This document shows, in pieces, positions 49,118 to 59,527 of a stretch of DNA of 64,000 bases (its first letter is position 1; each line of letters starts with the position of its first letter). Under the pieces are notes generated by a model. The model was given only the letters and a program-made list of their open reading frames with translations, had not been told where the DNA came from and did not search any database. The position numbers were made by a program, and so were the translations under genes. The DNA is from Staphylococcus chromogenes (GTDB lineage: Bacteria; Bacillota; Bacilli; Staphylococcales; Staphylococcaceae). The stretch lies in contig NZ_CP118953.1 of NCBI RefSeq assembly GCF_029024625.1, forward strand, positions 1,240,001 to 1,304,000, written 5' to 3'.

Positions 49118-49795
49118 ATGAAAAAAGTATTAATTATTGAAGACGAACAAAATTTAGCTCGTTTCATCGAATTGGAATTAAAACATGAACAGTATGACGT
49201 GGACATTACTTATGATGGTCTTTCTGGACTTAATAAAGCATTACAACAATATTATGACATCATTTTACTCGATCTAATGCTTCCAGAAATGGACGGCCTT
49301 GAAGTGTGTCAACGTATCAGAACCCAAAAAGATACGCCCATTATCATGATTACAGCAAAAGGGGAAATTTATGATAAAGTCGTCGGCTTGGACAATGGTG
49401 CAGATGACTATATTGTTAAACCTTTTGAAATAGAAGAATTATTAGCCAGAATGCGTGCACTTGTACGTAGATATGGTGAAGAAAGCCATTCTAATACAGA
49501 TATTATTAATATCGATGGTTTAATCATTGATAAACATGCATTCAGTGTCTCGTTTGAGTCTCAAAATATAGAGCTCACAAAAACAGAGTTTGATTTATTA
49601 CTCGTATTAGCAGAAAACAAAAATCATGTTTTACAACGTGAACAAATTCTAGACCACGTTTGGGGATACGAATCTGCTGTTGAGACAAACGTGGTAGACG
49701 TCTATATTCGTTATTTGAGAAATAAATTAAAACCTATAGGCAAGCAAAAACTCATTGAAACTGTACGAGGCGTAGGATATGTGATTAGACAATGA
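49118..49795 (+). CDS. arlR: Response regulator ArlR
   Basis: An OmpR-family transcription factor controlling adhesion, autolysis and virulence-type genes. The 225-residue protein has the acidic pocket E8-D9, the phosphoacceptor D52 ([11 protein letters not shown]), T79, and K101 ([13 protein letters not shown]). A winged-helix DNA-binding domain (about 128-225) ends in [24 protein letters not shown] precedes the ATG. It overlaps arlS by 4 nt. The divergent small RNA gene is only about 110 bp away. Confidence 0.96.
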   Translation: MKKVLIIEDEQNLARFIELELKHEQYDVDITYDGLSGLNKALQQYYDIILLDLMLPEMDGLEVCQRIRTQKDTPIIMITAKGEIYDKVVGLDNGADDYIVKPFEIEELLARMRALVRRYGEESHSNTDIINIDGLIIDKHAFSVSFESQNIELTKTEFDLLLVLAENKNHVLQREQILDHVWGYESAVETNVVDVYIRYLRNKLKPIGKQKLIETVRGVGYVIRQ

Positions 49796-51162
49796 AACAA
49801 TCCACTTTGAAAACAAAATGGACGCTTGTTACGACGATTATCACTTTTTTAATTATTTTTGTATTTTGTTTATTAATTATTTACGCCATTAGCAGCTTAT
49901 TAAAGCAACATGAATTAGAAAAAGCTGAACGAAGTGTTGATGATATTTATAACCTTTTAGAAACTAAACCTATTCAACGTATTACAACAATCGAATTTAA
50001 TTCCGTTACAAATAGTTATCAAAAAGTGATTTTGCATGATAGTTACCATCGAAAAATATTCGAAAACTCTAACACATCAGATATACGTTTTTCACCAGAA
50101 TTTCATGCTATCAACACGCGAAATATCACTATAATTAAAAATAAAGAAGGCTCATTCATTGTGGTAAGCACACCGGTGGATACTTCTTACTTTAAAGGGT
50201 ATGTGACAGTAGTCCATTCATTAAAAGTTTATGATGATTTGCTAAGATTTATCACGTATTTAGCATTGATTTTTGGGCTTATCGCGTTGTTCGTTACAGC
50301 AATTATTAGCTACATATTTTCTGCACAAATTACAAAGCCTATCAATATTATTACAGAGAAAATGACACAAATTCGACGCGATGGATTTCAAGAAAAACTA
50401 TCAGTTCCAACAAATTATGAAGAAACCGATGCATTAATAGACACTTTTAATAGCATGATGATTAAACTTGAAGATTCATTTAACCAACAACGTCAATTTG
50501 TTGAAGATGCTTCACATGAATTAAGAACACCACTACAAATTATTCAAGGACATCTTAGTTTGATTAAACGATGGGGTAAGAAAGACCCTGAGATATTAGA
50601 AGAATCATTATCGATTTCAATAGAAGAAATGAATCGTATTTCAAAACTCGTTGAAGAATTATTGATGCTTACTAAAAATGATATGCGACATGCTGAAAAT
50701 CAAGTGGAAAAAGTGGACATTAATGAAGAAATTAAAACACGTATTAGAGCAATTACAAAAATTCATGACTCCTACACTTTTACATTCAATACAAATCAAG
50801 ATTTTATATTTTTAAATATCAATGCCTTTCATTTTGAACAAATTCTTTTAATATTTTTTGATAATGCCATTAAATATGACACACAAAGAAAGAAAATTGA
50901 TATCACAACAAAGTACATTAATAATCAAGTCATTATTGAAATTACAGATCATGGAATGGGAATTCCTCAAGAAGATATTAATTATATATTTGATCGTTTT
51001 TATCGCGTCGACAAATCTCGCTCACGTCATCAAGGAGGAAATGGTTTAGGCCTATCAATAGCTGAAAAAATTGTCAAGTTATATCAAGGTCATATTTCGG
51101 TTAAAAGCGAAGTAGGTAAATTTACAACATTCACAATTAGCTTCAATGCAAGTCAGAACTAG
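49792..51162 (+). CDS. arlS: Sensor histidine kinase ArlS
   Basis: The membrane kinase partner of ArlR. The 456-residue protein has membrane helices at about 12-36 and 155-178 with an extracellular sensing loop between them. A HAMP domain (about 180-230), the phosphoacceptor H242 in [12 protein letters not shown], an N-box (FFDNAIKYD) and G boxes ([21 protein letters not shown]) follow. All catalytic parts are present. It is translated from the ATGA overlap with arlR. Confidence 0.95.
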   Translation: MKQSTLKTKWTLVTTIITFLIIFVFCLLIIYAISSLLKQHELEKAERSVDDIYNLLETKPIQRITTIEFNSVTNSYQKVILHDSYHRKIFENSNTSDIRFSPEFHAINTRNITIIKNKEGSFIVVSTPVDTSYFKGYVTVVHSLKVYDDLLRFITYLALIFGLIALFVTAIISYIFSAQITKPINIITEKMTQIRRDGFQEKLSVPTNYEETDALIDTFNSMMIKLEDSFNQQRQFVEDASHELRTPLQIIQGHLSLIKRWGKKDPEILEESLSISIEEMNRISKLVEELLMLTKNDMRHAENQVEKVDINEEIKTRIRAITKIHDSYTFTFNTNQDFIFLNINAFHFEQILLIFFDNAIKYDTQRKKIDITTKYINNQVIIEITDHGMGIPQEDINYIFDRFYRVDKSRSRHQGGNGLGLSIAEKIVKLYQGHISVKSEVGKFTTFTISFNASQN

Positions 51163-51182
51163 AATTTACCCCCTATTTTGCC

Positions 51183-51211
51183 TTTAAATGTTCACAAATT
51201 AATGCTATGAT
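51183..51211 (+). promoter_or_regulatory. Probable sucA promoter
   Basis: TTTAAA (51183-51188), 17 bp, and an extended -10 TGC-TATGAT (51203-51211). The predicted start at about 51218 falls within the adjacent cre-like site and gives a leader of about 35 nt. Confidence 0.5.
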
Positions 51212-51216
51212 TATCC

Positions 51217-51230
51217 TGTAAGCGGTTTTA
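51217..51230 (+). promoter_or_regulatory. Candidate CcpA cre site at sucA start point
   Basis: TGTAAGCGGTTTTA matches the relaxed cre consensus TGWAANCGNTNWCA at 13 of 14 positions. Placed at +1 it would give carbon catabolite repression of the oxoglutarate dehydrogenase genes, as is usual for TCA-cycle genes in this group. Motif-based inference. Confidence 0.5.
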
Positions 51231-51252
51231 TTTATTCTGTGGAGGGTGGATT

Positions 51253-54042
51253 ATGAAGAACGATAAACAGGTGACAGAGGCACCTGTAAACTTCGGAGCG
51301 AATCTAGGATTAATGTTAGAACTCTATGATCAGTTTTTAGAAGATCCAAGTTCAGTCACTGAAGATTTACAAGTGCTCTTTAGCACAATCAAAGATGGCG
51401 AAGCAACCTTATCAAACACATCACGTCAATCAAGCTCAGGAGATAGCACAATTAAACGTGTTATGCGGTTGATTGATAATATTAGACAATACGGGCATTT
51501 ACAAGCAGATATTTATCCTGTCAATAAGCCCGAACGTAAACATTTACCTAAACTCACAATTGAGGATTTCGATTTAGACAGGCAGACGCTCGAAGATATA
51601 TCTGCCGACATCGTTTCTGAACATTTTAAAGATATCTATGACAATGCGTATGAAGCGATTTTAAGAATGGAAAAACGATATAAAGGACCTATCGCCTTTG
51701 AATACACACATATAAATAACAATAAAGAACGTGTGTGGCTTAAACGTCGAATTGAAACCCCATATAAAGCAAGCCTGAACACCGAAGAGAAAAAAGCATT
51801 GTTCAAACAACTCGCACGTGTAGAGGGATTTGAAAAATATCTCCACAAAAACTTTGTAGGAGCGAAACGTTTCTCAATAGAAGGTGTAGACGCATTAGTG
51901 CCTATGCTTTCACACACAATTAAACGTGCATCTGAAGTAAATATTACAAATATCCAAATCGGTATGGCACACAGAGGACGTTTAAATGTACTCACACATA
52001 TCCTTAAAAAGCCTTATGCTATGATGCTTTCCGAGTTTATGCATACCGACCCAATGAAGTTTTTACCTGAAGATGGAAGTTTAGAACTCACTTCAGGTTG
52101 GACAAGCGATGTTAAATATCATCTTGGTGGTGTGAAAACAATTAATGACCACGGTCATGAACAACGAATTGTTTTAGCAAATAACCCGAGCCATCTTGAA
52201 GTCGTAGCTCCTGTTGTGACAGGACGTACTCGCGCATCACAAGACCTCACAGATCAAGCAGGTCAAGTTGAGACAAACTTTAATAACGGTATGCCAATCA
52301 TTATTCATGGGGATGCAGCATATCCTGGCCAAGGGGTTAACTTTGAAACAATGAACCTTGGTAGTTTGAAAGGATATTCTACAGGTGGAACTTTACACAT
52401 CATTACAAATAACCGTATCGGATTTACAACAGAACCCATTGATGGACGCTCAACAACTTATGCGACTGATGTTGCCAAAGGTTACGATGTGCCTATTATG
52501 CACGTAAATGCTGATGATGTTGAAGCAACTATCGAAGCTATTGATATTGCTATGGAATTTAGAAAGACCTTTAATAAAGATGTTGTCATTGATTTAGTAG
52601 GTTATCGTCGATTTGGTCATAATGAGATGGATGAGCCGACTTTAACGAATCCATTACCATACAAAAACATAAAAAAACATGACACTGTTGAAATTATTTA
52701 TGGTAATAAATTGATTGAAGAGGGCATCATTAATAAAGAAGAGATGGATGAAGTTATTTCAAATGTTCAAAAAGAAATGCGTCAAGCGCATGACTCTATC
52801 GATAAAAACGATAAAAACGACAACACAGAAATGGAGATACCTGAAGGAATTTCTAAACCTCTTCAAAGTAATGAAAGTGAATTGTCCTTAGAACGTCTCA
52901 AAGAAATCAATGAGGCGATGCTCAACTATCCAGAAGGATTTAACGTATTTAAAAAATTAAATCGTATTTTAGAGCAACGTCGCAGTCCTTTTGAAAGTGA
53001 AGATGGATTAGTGGACTGGGCGCATGCAGAACAACTTGCATTTGCAACAGTGATGCAAGAAGGTACACCTATCCGTATGACTGGACAAGATAGCGAGCGA
53101 GGAACTTTTAGTCATCGTCACGCGGTCCTACACGACCAAGAAAATGGAGATGTTTTCATTCCATTGCAACATGTTCCTCAACAAAAAGCGACATTTGATA
53201 TTCATAATTCACCGCTTTCAGAAGCTGCTGTCGTTGGCTTTGAATATGGTTATAATGTGGAACATCCAGCTTCATTTAATATTTGGGAGGCACAATTTGG
53301 GGACTTCTCGAATATGGCTCAAATTTACTTTGACAATTTTATTTTCTCTGGCAATGCCAAGTGGGGTGAACGTTCAGGTTTAACATTCTTTTTACCTCAC
53401 GCTTTTGAAGGTCAAGGACCAGAACATTCATCTGCGAGACTCGAGCGCTTTTTACAACTCGCAGCTGAAAATAATATGACGGTTTGTAACTTATCAAGCT
53501 CAAGTAACTATTTCCATCTTTTACGCGCTCAAGCAGCAAGTTTAAATACTGAGGCAATGCGACCATTGGTTATCATGTCACCTAAAGGCCTATTACGTAA
53601 TAAAACAGTTGCTAAACCAATTAGCGAATTTACACAAGGTGGTTTTGAACCAATTTTAGTAGAAGACTACGATGCTTCTAAGGTGAAAAAAGTTATTTTA
53701 GCAACAGGTAAAATGTTTATCGACCTTAAAGAACGACTTCAAAAAGAACCTAACTCAGAAATTCTATTAGTCGCTATCGAACGATTATACCCATTCCCAG
53801 AAGATGAAATAGCTGAGTTATTGCAATCAATTAAAGGCTTAGAATCCGTGACTTGGGTTCAGGAAGAACCTCAAAACCAAGGGGCATGGCACTATTTATA
53901 TCCAATCCTTACACGCTTCCTTGGTAAAGATCTTCCACTACATTATGAAGGCCGTAAACATCGTGCAGCGCCTTCAGAGGGTGATGGAGAAATACACAAA
54001 CTCGTTCAAAATATTATTATTGAAAATAGTTTAAATATTTAG
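51253..54042 (+). CDS. sucA: 2-oxoglutarate dehydrogenase E1 component
   Basis: Decarboxylates 2-oxoglutarate with thiamine diphosphate in the TCA cycle. The 929-residue protein has the ThDP-binding heart: [19 protein letters not shown], and [20 protein letters not shown]-terminal transketolase-like half follows ([56 protein letters not shown]). The length matches staphylococcal OdhA. GGAGGGTGG precedes the ATG. It is followed 13 bp later by sucB. The E3 partner is not in this window. Confidence 0.97.
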   Translation: MKNDKQVTEAPVNFGANLGLMLELYDQFLEDPSSVTEDLQVLFSTIKDGEATLSNTSRQSSSGDSTIKRVMRLIDNIRQYGHLQADIYPVNKPERKHLPKLTIEDFDLDRQTLEDISADIVSEHFKDIYDNAYEAILRMEKRYKGPIAFEYTHINNNKERVWLKRRIETPYKASLNTEEKKALFKQLARVEGFEKYLHKNFVGAKRFSIEGVDALVPMLSHTIKRASEVNITNIQIGMAHRGRLNVLTHILKKPYAMMLSEFMHTDPMKFLPEDGSLELTSGWTSDVKYHLGGVKTINDHGHEQRIVLANNPSHLEVVAPVVTGRTRASQDLTDQAGQVETNFNNGMPIIIHGDAAYPGQGVNFETMNLGSLKGYSTGGTLHIITNNRIGFTTEPIDGRSTTYATDVAKGYDVPIMHVNADDVEATIEAIDIAMEFRKTFNKDVVIDLVGYRRFGHNEMDEPTLTNPLPYKNIKKHDTVEIIYGNKLIEEGIINKEEMDEVISNVQKEMRQAHDSIDKNDKNDNTEMEIPEGISKPLQSNESELSLERLKEINEAMLNYPEGFNVFKKLNRILEQRRSPFESEDGLVDWAHAEQLAFATVMQEGTPIRMTGQDSERGTFSHRHAVLHDQENGDVFIPLQHVPQQKATFDIHNSPLSEAAVVGFEYGYNVEHPASFNIWEAQFGDFSNMAQIYFDNFIFSGNAKWGERSGLTFFLPHAFEGQGPEHSSARLERFLQLAAENNMTVCNLSSSSNYFHLLRAQAASLNTEAMRPLVIMSPKGLLRNKTVAKPISEFTQGGFEPILVEDYDASKVKKVILATGKMFIDLKERLQKEPNSEILLVAIERLYPFPEDEIAELLQSIKGLESVTWVQEEPQNQGAWHYLYPILTRFLGKDLPLHYEGRKHRAAPSEGDGEIHKLVQNIIIENSLNI

Positions 54043-54055
54043 GGGGCATATAAAA

Positions 54056-55312
54056 ATGGCAGAGGTTAAAGTTCCAGAATTAGCTGAATCAATTACAGAA
54101 GGTACCATAGCTGAATGGTTAAAAAAAGTTGGCGACACTGTAGAGAAAGGTGAAGCCATTCTCGAATTAGAAACAGACAAAGTCAATGTTGAAGTTGTTT
54201 CAGAAGAAGCAGGTACGTTACAAGAATTACTTGCTGAAGAAGGGGACACAGTTGAAGTAGGTCAAGCGATTGCTGTTGTTGGTGAAGGTAGTGGTAATGC
54301 AAGTTCAGAACAATCTACATCATCAGACGACGATTCCAAAAAATCTGAAGAGACTGCGTCAAAAGAACAACAAGATAATCAATCAAAAGATCAACCTACT
54401 CAAAAAGAGGAAACTTCCTCTAACGACCGTATCAATGCGACACCTTCAGCACGTCGTGCCGCTCGAGAAAAAGGTGTAAGTTTAAATGAAGTTCAAAGTA
54501 TTGTGCGAAAAGAAGATGTTGAACGCGGCCAACAAGCTAAAAGCGCTTCATCAAACACATCTTCTTCTAATCAAGATACAAAACCACAAAAATCGGCAAC
54601 ACCATCTAAACCTGTCATTCGTGAGAAAATGAGTCGCAGAAAACAAACTGCAGCAAAAAAATTACTCGAAGTAAGTAATAACACTGCAATGTTGACAACG
54701 TTCAACGAAGTCGACATGACGAATGTCATGAACTTACGAAAACGTAAAAAAGAAAAATTTATGGAAGATCATAATGGTACTAAATTAGGCTTTATGTCTT
54801 TCTTCACTAAAGCCGCTGTAGCAGCATTGAAAAAATATCCAGAAGTCAATGCTGAAATCGACGGTGACTATATGGTTACTAAACAATTTTATGATATTGG
54901 TGTGGCAGTTTCGACACCAGGTGGATTATTAGTACCGAATGTACGCGATTGTGATAAGAAAAATTTTGCCGAAATTGAAGAAGAAATTGCGAACTTAGCT
55001 GCCAAAGCACGTGATAACAAGCTCTCTTTAGATGATATGATGAACGGTTCGTTTACAATTACAAACGGTGGTATTTTTGGTTCTATGATGTCAACACCAA
55101 TTATAAATGGTAACCAAGCTGCCATCTTAGGTATGCACTCAATCATCACAAGACCTATTGCTGTTGATGGCGATAAAATTGAAAACCGACCAATGATGTA
55201 TCTTGCATTAAGCTATGATCACCGTATTATCGACGGTAAAGAAGCTGTTGGTTTCTTAAAAACGATTAAAGAGTTAATCGAGAACCCTGAAGATTTACTA
55301 TTAGAATCTTAA
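54056..55312 (+). CDS. sucB: Dihydrolipoyl succinyltransferase E2 component
   Basis: The core of the oxoglutarate dehydrogenase complex, transferring succinyl to CoA. The 418-residue protein has one N-terminal lipoyl domain with the lipoyl lysine K42 ([11 protein letters not shown]). Then come a long Ser/Asp/Gln-rich hinge (about 80-125), an E3-binding domain ([20 protein letters not shown]), another polar hinge, and the catalytic domain with [22 protein letters not shown] precedes the ATG. With sucA it forms a two-gene operon. Confidence 0.97.
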   Translation: MAEVKVPELAESITEGTIAEWLKKVGDTVEKGEAILELETDKVNVEVVSEEAGTLQELLAEEGDTVEVGQAIAVVGEGSGNASSEQSTSSDDDSKKSEETASKEQQDNQSKDQPTQKEETSSNDRINATPSARRAAREKGVSLNEVQSIVRKEDVERGQQAKSASSNTSSSNQDTKPQKSATPSKPVIREKMSRRKQTAAKKLLEVSNNTAMLTTFNEVDMTNVMNLRKRKKEKFMEDHNGTKLGFMSFFTKAAVAALKKYPEVNAEIDGDYMVTKQFYDIGVAVSTPGGLLVPNVRDCDKKNFAEIEEEIANLAAKARDNKLSLDDMMNGSFTITNGGIFGSMMSTPIINGNQAAILGMHSIITRPIAVDGDKIENRPMMYLALSYDHRIIDGKEAVGFLKTIKELIENPEDLLLES

Positions 55313-55327
55313 TATCTATTTTTAAAT

Positions 55328-55367
55328 TAGCCTCCACCTAGCGAGCTGTTAGGTGGGGGCTATTTAA
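55328..55367 (+). terminator. sucAB terminator
   Basis: TAGCCTCCACCTA pairs with TAGGTGGGGGCTA (one G-U) around a 9-nt loop, then TTTAAT. The remaining stretch to the next gene (55368-55605) is AT-rich and shows nothing else I can name. Confidence 0.8.
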
Positions 55368-55605
55368 TATGGGATCTATTTGAGGAGCTATAGTAAATTT
55401 TTCTAGCTATCATTTGTTATGGCTAAGCATTCACATATATTATTATATAGATCATTTATATCTCCATTTCTTATAAAAGCGAGTGCTAATTCACAGATAA
55501 TCGTTTTCTTTATTAAGTTTTAATCTGTAAACTCAACAATCCTCGTTCTTTATGTTAAACTAAAGCATATACTCACTTTAATTAGAGGTCAGTGGAGGTC
55601 GTATC

Positions 55606-56418
55606 ATGACGGGTATTCGAAGTATAACTCTAGCAACTCAAAATTTAAATCAAACAATCCAATTATTTCATCAAAAGTTAGGACTACATTTTGAAAAACG
55701 CGAAGGAGCCGTTCAATTTGGCGATGCTCTTCTTTCGCCTGGGACACGTATTCAGTTTGTCGAAATACCTGGAGGATTAGCTGAACAATATCAGCATTTT
55801 GATGCTATAGGTTTAAGAACACCTTCTGATGAAGGCATACAAACATATACTTCTATCTTGAACGAAGCCAACATCCCAACTTCTCAGCCAAGTCAATTAA
55901 ATGGTCATGTATATATCGATTTTAAAGATGAAATGCATCAAAAATTTTCTATCTTTTCAAATGAACATAACACAGGTATCGGTCTTGGTGTCCCTGTTGA
56001 AAACAGTACCGTTAATCCACTACATCAAATTCAAGGCTTAGGGCCGGTTATTTTAAAAACAAATGAGATGATGATTACTTACTCACTTTTAACAAAAGTG
56101 TTTGATTTTGAACCTCTGGGTGAATACACTATAAATGATGGTCAAACGAAGGTCATTGTTCTACATAAAGACAATGGAGGCTTAGGTTCTGAAATTCATC
56201 TTTATGAAACTTCTGTACCAATTCAATTTCCTGAAGTAGGGATTGTAGAACAAATCGAGTTCACTGCTAAAGATGCAACGCAATTTGAAAATGCTTTGCA
56301 ACAACTTGAGATGAATGAACTTCCGTATCAACAATTAAAAAATGAACAAGCGAAAACACGTGCTCTCCGTATCAGTGATGTGAGTGGTATTTCGTTTATT
56401 TTAACATTAGATGAATAA
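55606..56418 (+). CDS. VOC (glyoxalase/bleomycin-resistance/dioxygenase) family protein
   Basis: A 270-residue protein made of two tandem VOC modules, about 1-120 and 135-268. The first begins ITLATQNLNQTIQLFHQKLGLHFEKREG. The second has LKTNEMMITYSLLTKVFDFEPLGEY. It may be a ring-cleaving dioxygenase or a glyoxalase; no specific substrate can be read from it. GTGGAGGTCG serves the ATG. It is found next to the odh genes in staphylococci. Confidence 0.8.
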   Translation: MTGIRSITLATQNLNQTIQLFHQKLGLHFEKREGAVQFGDALLSPGTRIQFVEIPGGLAEQYQHFDAIGLRTPSDEGIQTYTSILNEANIPTSQPSQLNGHVYIDFKDEMHQKFSIFSNEHNTGIGLGVPVENSTVNPLHQIQGLGPVILKTNEMMITYSLLTKVFDFEPLGEYTINDGQTKVIVLHKDNGGLGSEIHLYETSVPIQFPEVGIVEQIEFTAKDATQFENALQQLEMNELPYQQLKNEQAKTRALRISDVSGISFILTLDE

Positions 56419-56434
56419 TTGAAAGGTGATGCGT

Positions 56435-56641
56435 ATGTTACATCAAACATGGAAAAATAATACACCTATTAAACAGGTGAAAGTTGTCCACACGGATGCA
56501 AAAAAATTCACAGTCAGTGATATGTTAACTGTTGGAAAAGTATATGATGTGGTTAATGAAACAGAAGAGTATTATCAAATTATAGATAATTCCGGTCTCG
56601 TCGGTGGCTACTATAAAGACTATTTTGAAGAAGTAAAATAA
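56435..56641 (+). CDS. Small DUF6501 family protein
   Basis: A 68-residue protein, mostly beta, with MLHQTWKNNTPIKQVKVVHTDAKKF, then KVYDVVNETEEYYQIIDNSGLVGGYYKDYFEEVK. The second half looks like a small SH3-like barrel. Its function is unknown. The ATG at 56435 is served by AAAGGTG; two in-frame starts lie just before it within that site. The 16-bp gap suggests cotranscription with the VOC gene. Confidence 0.75.
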   Translation: MLHQTWKNNTPIKQVKVVHTDAKKFTVSDMLTVGKVYDVVNETEEYYQIIDNSGLVGGYYKDYFEEVK

Positions 56642-56654
56642 TGAAAAATCAAAA

Positions 56655-56686
56655 GCGGGAGTACATTTGTACTCACGTCTTTTTTC
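56655..56686 (+). terminator. Terminator after the DUF6501 gene
   Basis: GAGTACA pairs with TGTACTC around a 2-nt loop that likely opens to 4, followed 3 nt later by TCTTTTTTC. Confidence 0.6.
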
Positions 56687-56702
56687 TTGTAAGGAAAGGT
56701 GA

Positions 56703-57506
56703 ATGAAAGTGACACAACAATTTAAGGGATATATAAACTCAGACGAAAACATTTTTGGGGACGCTGCTAAATTATTTGAATTAAACAAAAATATTTTACT
56801 AAAAGGGCCTACAGGTTCTGGCAAAACAAAACTTGCCGAAACTTTAAGTCAAACTTTGAATATACCTATGCATCAAGTGAACTGTTCCGTTGATTTGGAT
56901 GCCGAAAGTCTGCTTGGATTTAAAACAATAAAAACAAGTGAAAACGGGCATCAGGAAATTGTTTTTATAGATGGACCCGTCATTAAAGCAATGAAAGAAG
57001 GTCATATTTTATACATTGATGAAATCAATATGGCTAAACCAGAAACACTCCCTATTTTAAATGGCGTTTTAGATTATAGACGTCAATTGACAAATCCATT
57101 TACTGGAGAGGTTATCCATGCTGCTGAAGGCTTTAAAGTCATTGCAGCAATCAATGAAGGTTACGTTGGAACATTGCCGATGAATGAAGCATTAAAGAAC
57201 CGTTTTGTTGTGATTAACGTGGATTATATTGATGGAGAGACATTGCACGATGTTATTCGTGAGCAAAGTTTACTTAAAGATTCTCAATTGATACATCAAA
57301 TTATCAAATTTAATGAAGACTTGAGAACGATGACTAAACAAGGACAATTGTCAGAAGAAGCAGCAAGTATTCGTGCATTATTAGACTTGAGTGACCTTGC
57401 AACTGTAATTCCAATTGAAAGGGCGATTCAAAGAACAATCGTTGATAAATTGGAAGATGAAAGAGAACAACAAGCTGTTCAAAATGCCGTAGAATTAAAC
57501 TTTTAG
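56703..57506 (+). CDS. MoxR-type AAA+ ATPase
   Basis: A 267-residue AAA+ protein of the MoxR/NorQ type, thought to act as a chaperone with a VWA partner. It has Walker A GPTGSGKT at 35-42, a Walker [16 protein letters not shown] (about 100-114), the sensor-1 [10 protein letters not shown] and a final helical lid. The equivalent in Bacillus is YojN, which also lies beside the odh genes. The client is unknown. The start at 56703 has a close AAGG; a GTG two codons on is an alternative. The VWA gene follows after 11 bp. Confidence 0.87.
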   Translation: MKVTQQFKGYINSDENIFGDAAKLFELNKNILLKGPTGSGKTKLAETLSQTLNIPMHQVNCSVDLDAESLLGFKTIKTSENGHQEIVFIDGPVIKAMKEGHILYIDEINMAKPETLPILNGVLDYRRQLTNPFTGEVIHAAEGFKVIAAINEGYVGTLPMNEALKNRFVVINVDYIDGETLHDVIREQSLLKDSQLIHQIIKFNEDLRTMTKQGQLSEEAASIRALLDLSDLATVIPIERAIQRTIVDKLEDEREQQAVQNAVELNF

Positions 57507-57517
57507 AAGGTGATTAC

Positions 57518-59407
57518 ATGAGTGATCGTTTTATCTTATTTAATGATGAACAGTTAGATGCTATGAAAGTCATGATGCTACAAGATTTATCCCGTTTATT
57601 ATTAAAAAATTCAGCTACACAAGTAAAAATTCATAAATTTCCATACTATGATGCACTTCAAAATGAAGTGATCTGTAGTTCATTTTGGTCTCATCGACCT
57701 GAACACATTGAAAAAACAGGATTAAAAACAGATGTCTTACTTGCAACATATAGTTACTTTAATATGTCGCCTCAAATCGTCAATGAAATCCTTAACAATG
57801 ATGAAGGTTTCGAACACCCAAAATTCTACCGACAATTATTCAAACTCATTGAAGAAATGCGTATTTTAAATATTATTGAAAACCAAAGACCACGCACCTC
57901 TAAAATGATTAAAATGCGACGTGAAATTCGTCTTCAATATTGTCAGACACAAATTAATGTTTATCGTACAAAAACGATGTATACAGATCTTCTTTTTTTA
58001 AATTTAGAACAGGCTTTTTTAAACGAAAACTTTTATGATGTGCCTTTTGTTCACGATGATTTATCAGGGATTTTGGAACATATGTATCAGTACTTGCCTG
58101 ACTTTTTTAATCTTCAGAGTAGTGAAGATGCGATGTATCTTACGCAACGGATTATGTTTCAAGTTGATCAATGGCTCAATGAGGATATGCTAAATGAATA
58201 TTATCATATCCCTCGAAAAGTGTATGAAGTCCTTAGTGATTATACGTTGGACGATATTAAACGCATGGATGCTGCTAATGTTGATGGAGGTACTGATGAG
58301 TCTGACGAAGTAGAAACAGAATCTGTTGAAACTAAATCAGCTGATAGTGAAACTTCTGGTGGCGCTTATTTAGAAATGGAGTTACATGAAGGTCAAAATA
58401 GCGACGTATTAAATGATAACGAGACTGCAAGAGAAGGGGACAGTACAGACGACATGACAAATGTGTCTTCCAAAAAAGGCCAAGGTTCAAACGATGTACT
58501 TGATAGCGAAGAAGGCGGTTCACAGTATGGTCGATATCCATTATTAGCACTAAACGGCATTAATCAGTATGTCGATATACGTTGGCATCAGCCAGAGATA
58601 CAACCCGAACATTTTGATGCCTATAAGCAAGTCCAACAATCCGTCCAATATGAAACACGTGATTTAATCGAAATCATTAAAAAAACAATTGACCGTGAAT
58701 ATCAAGATAAACGTGTTAACTTAATGAAAGGGCGCTTGCAAAAAAGCTTAATTAATTGGTTTGTTGATGATCAATACAAAGTCTTTTATAAAAAGGCAGA
58801 TTTAAGTCAAAGTTTTGATGCGACATTTACGCTATTGATAGATGCTTCAGCAAGTATGTACGATAAAATGGATGAAACAATTAAAGGTGTTGTCTTATTC
58901 CATGAAACATTGAAAGCATTGAACGTTCGCCACGAAATACTCGCTTTTAACGAAGATGCTTTTGATGCTGATGAAACGCATCAACCAAATATCATCGATG
59001 AAATCATACAGTATCATCAATCCATTTATCCTAGCGAAGCCCCGCGTATTATGACTTTACGTCCACAAGACGATAATCGTGATGGTGTCGCAATCAGAAT
59101 TGCAAGCGAAAGATTGTTATCGCGCTCTGAAAAGCAGAAGTTTTTAATTGTTTTTTCAGATGGTGAACCTTCTGCCTTTAATTATAGTCAAGATGGTATT
59201 TTAGATACCTATGAGGCAGTTGAGAACAGTCGTAAGCTAGGGATAGAAATATTTAATGTCTTTTTGAGCCAAGACCCTATCACTGAAGCAACTGAGCAAA
59301 CCATTCATAATATATATGGCGCTTTTGCAATATTTGTAGAAGGGGTAGAAAACTTACCAAGTTTACTGTCTCCATTGCTTAAAAAACTATTACTGAAATC
59401 ATTTTAG
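57518..59407 (+). CDS. VWA-domain protein, partner of MoxR ATPase
   Basis: A 629-residue cytosolic protein without signal peptide. Residues 1-240 are helical. Residues about 247-342 are a highly acidic Ser/Thr/Asp/Glu/Gly-rich linker. The C-terminal VWA domain has a MIDAS motif in LIDASASMYDKM (about 437-448) and FSDGEPSAF (about 545-553). It is the CobT/YojO-like partner of the AAA+ protein upstream. MoxR-VWA pairs elsewhere insert metals or remodel enzyme complexes; here no enzyme client lies next to them. No terminator is obvious before brnQ. Confidence 0.85.
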   Translation: MSDRFILFNDEQLDAMKVMMLQDLSRLLLKNSATQVKIHKFPYYDALQNEVICSSFWSHRPEHIEKTGLKTDVLLATYSYFNMSPQIVNEILNNDEGFEHPKFYRQLFKLIEEMRILNIIENQRPRTSKMIKMRREIRLQYCQTQINVYRTKTMYTDLLFLNLEQAFLNENFYDVPFVHDDLSGILEHMYQYLPDFFNLQSSEDAMYLTQRIMFQVDQWLNEDMLNEYYHIPRKVYEVLSDYTLDDIKRMDAANVDGGTDESDEVETESVETKSADSETSGGAYLEMELHEGQNSDVLNDNETAREGDSTDDMTNVSSKKGQGSNDVLDSEEGGSQYGRYPLLALNGINQYVDIRWHQPEIQPEHFDAYKQVQQSVQYETRDLIEIIKKTIDREYQDKRVNLMKGRLQKSLINWFVDDQYKVFYKKADLSQSFDATFTLLIDASASMYDKMDETIKGVVLFHETLKALNVRHEILAFNEDAFDADETHQPNIIDEIIQYHQSIYPSEAPRIMTLRPQDDNRDGVAIRIASERLLSRSEKQKFLIVFSDGEPSAFNYSQDGILDTYEAVENSRKLGIEIFNVFLSQDPITEATEQTIHNIYGAFAIFVEGVENLPSLLSPLLKKLLLKSF

Positions 59408-59441
59408 CGCATTAAAGCTCAAAATGGCGAAAATATTTTCT

Positions 59442-59471
59442 AATTTTCAGAATTTTTATAGACGCTATAAT
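59442..59471 (+). promoter_or_regulatory. brnQ promoter region with CodY-like box
   Basis: AATTTTCAGAATTTT (59442-59456) matches the CodY consensus AATTTTCWGAAAATT at 13 of 15 positions. A TATAAT follows at 59466-59471, with TTTTCA (59445-59450) as a possible -35 at 15 bp. CodY would then repress when branched-chain amino acids are plentiful, sensible for their transporter. Confidence 0.5.
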
Positions 59472-59527
59472 TTTTATGTGATAGAATGAAGCATAAATTT
59501 CAAAAGTTGGATTGAAGGAGCAGCAAT

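Noticed and set aside
51636-51995. Minus-strand open frame of 119 codons inside sucA
   Set aside because: It lies fully within a certain gene on the other strand, has no ribosome binding site and no recognisable protein.
55491-55499. GAGTGCTAA, the right half of a CIRCE heat-shock operator
   Set aside because: The matching left half TTAGCACTC is not found 9 bp upstream; a single half-site is not meaningful.
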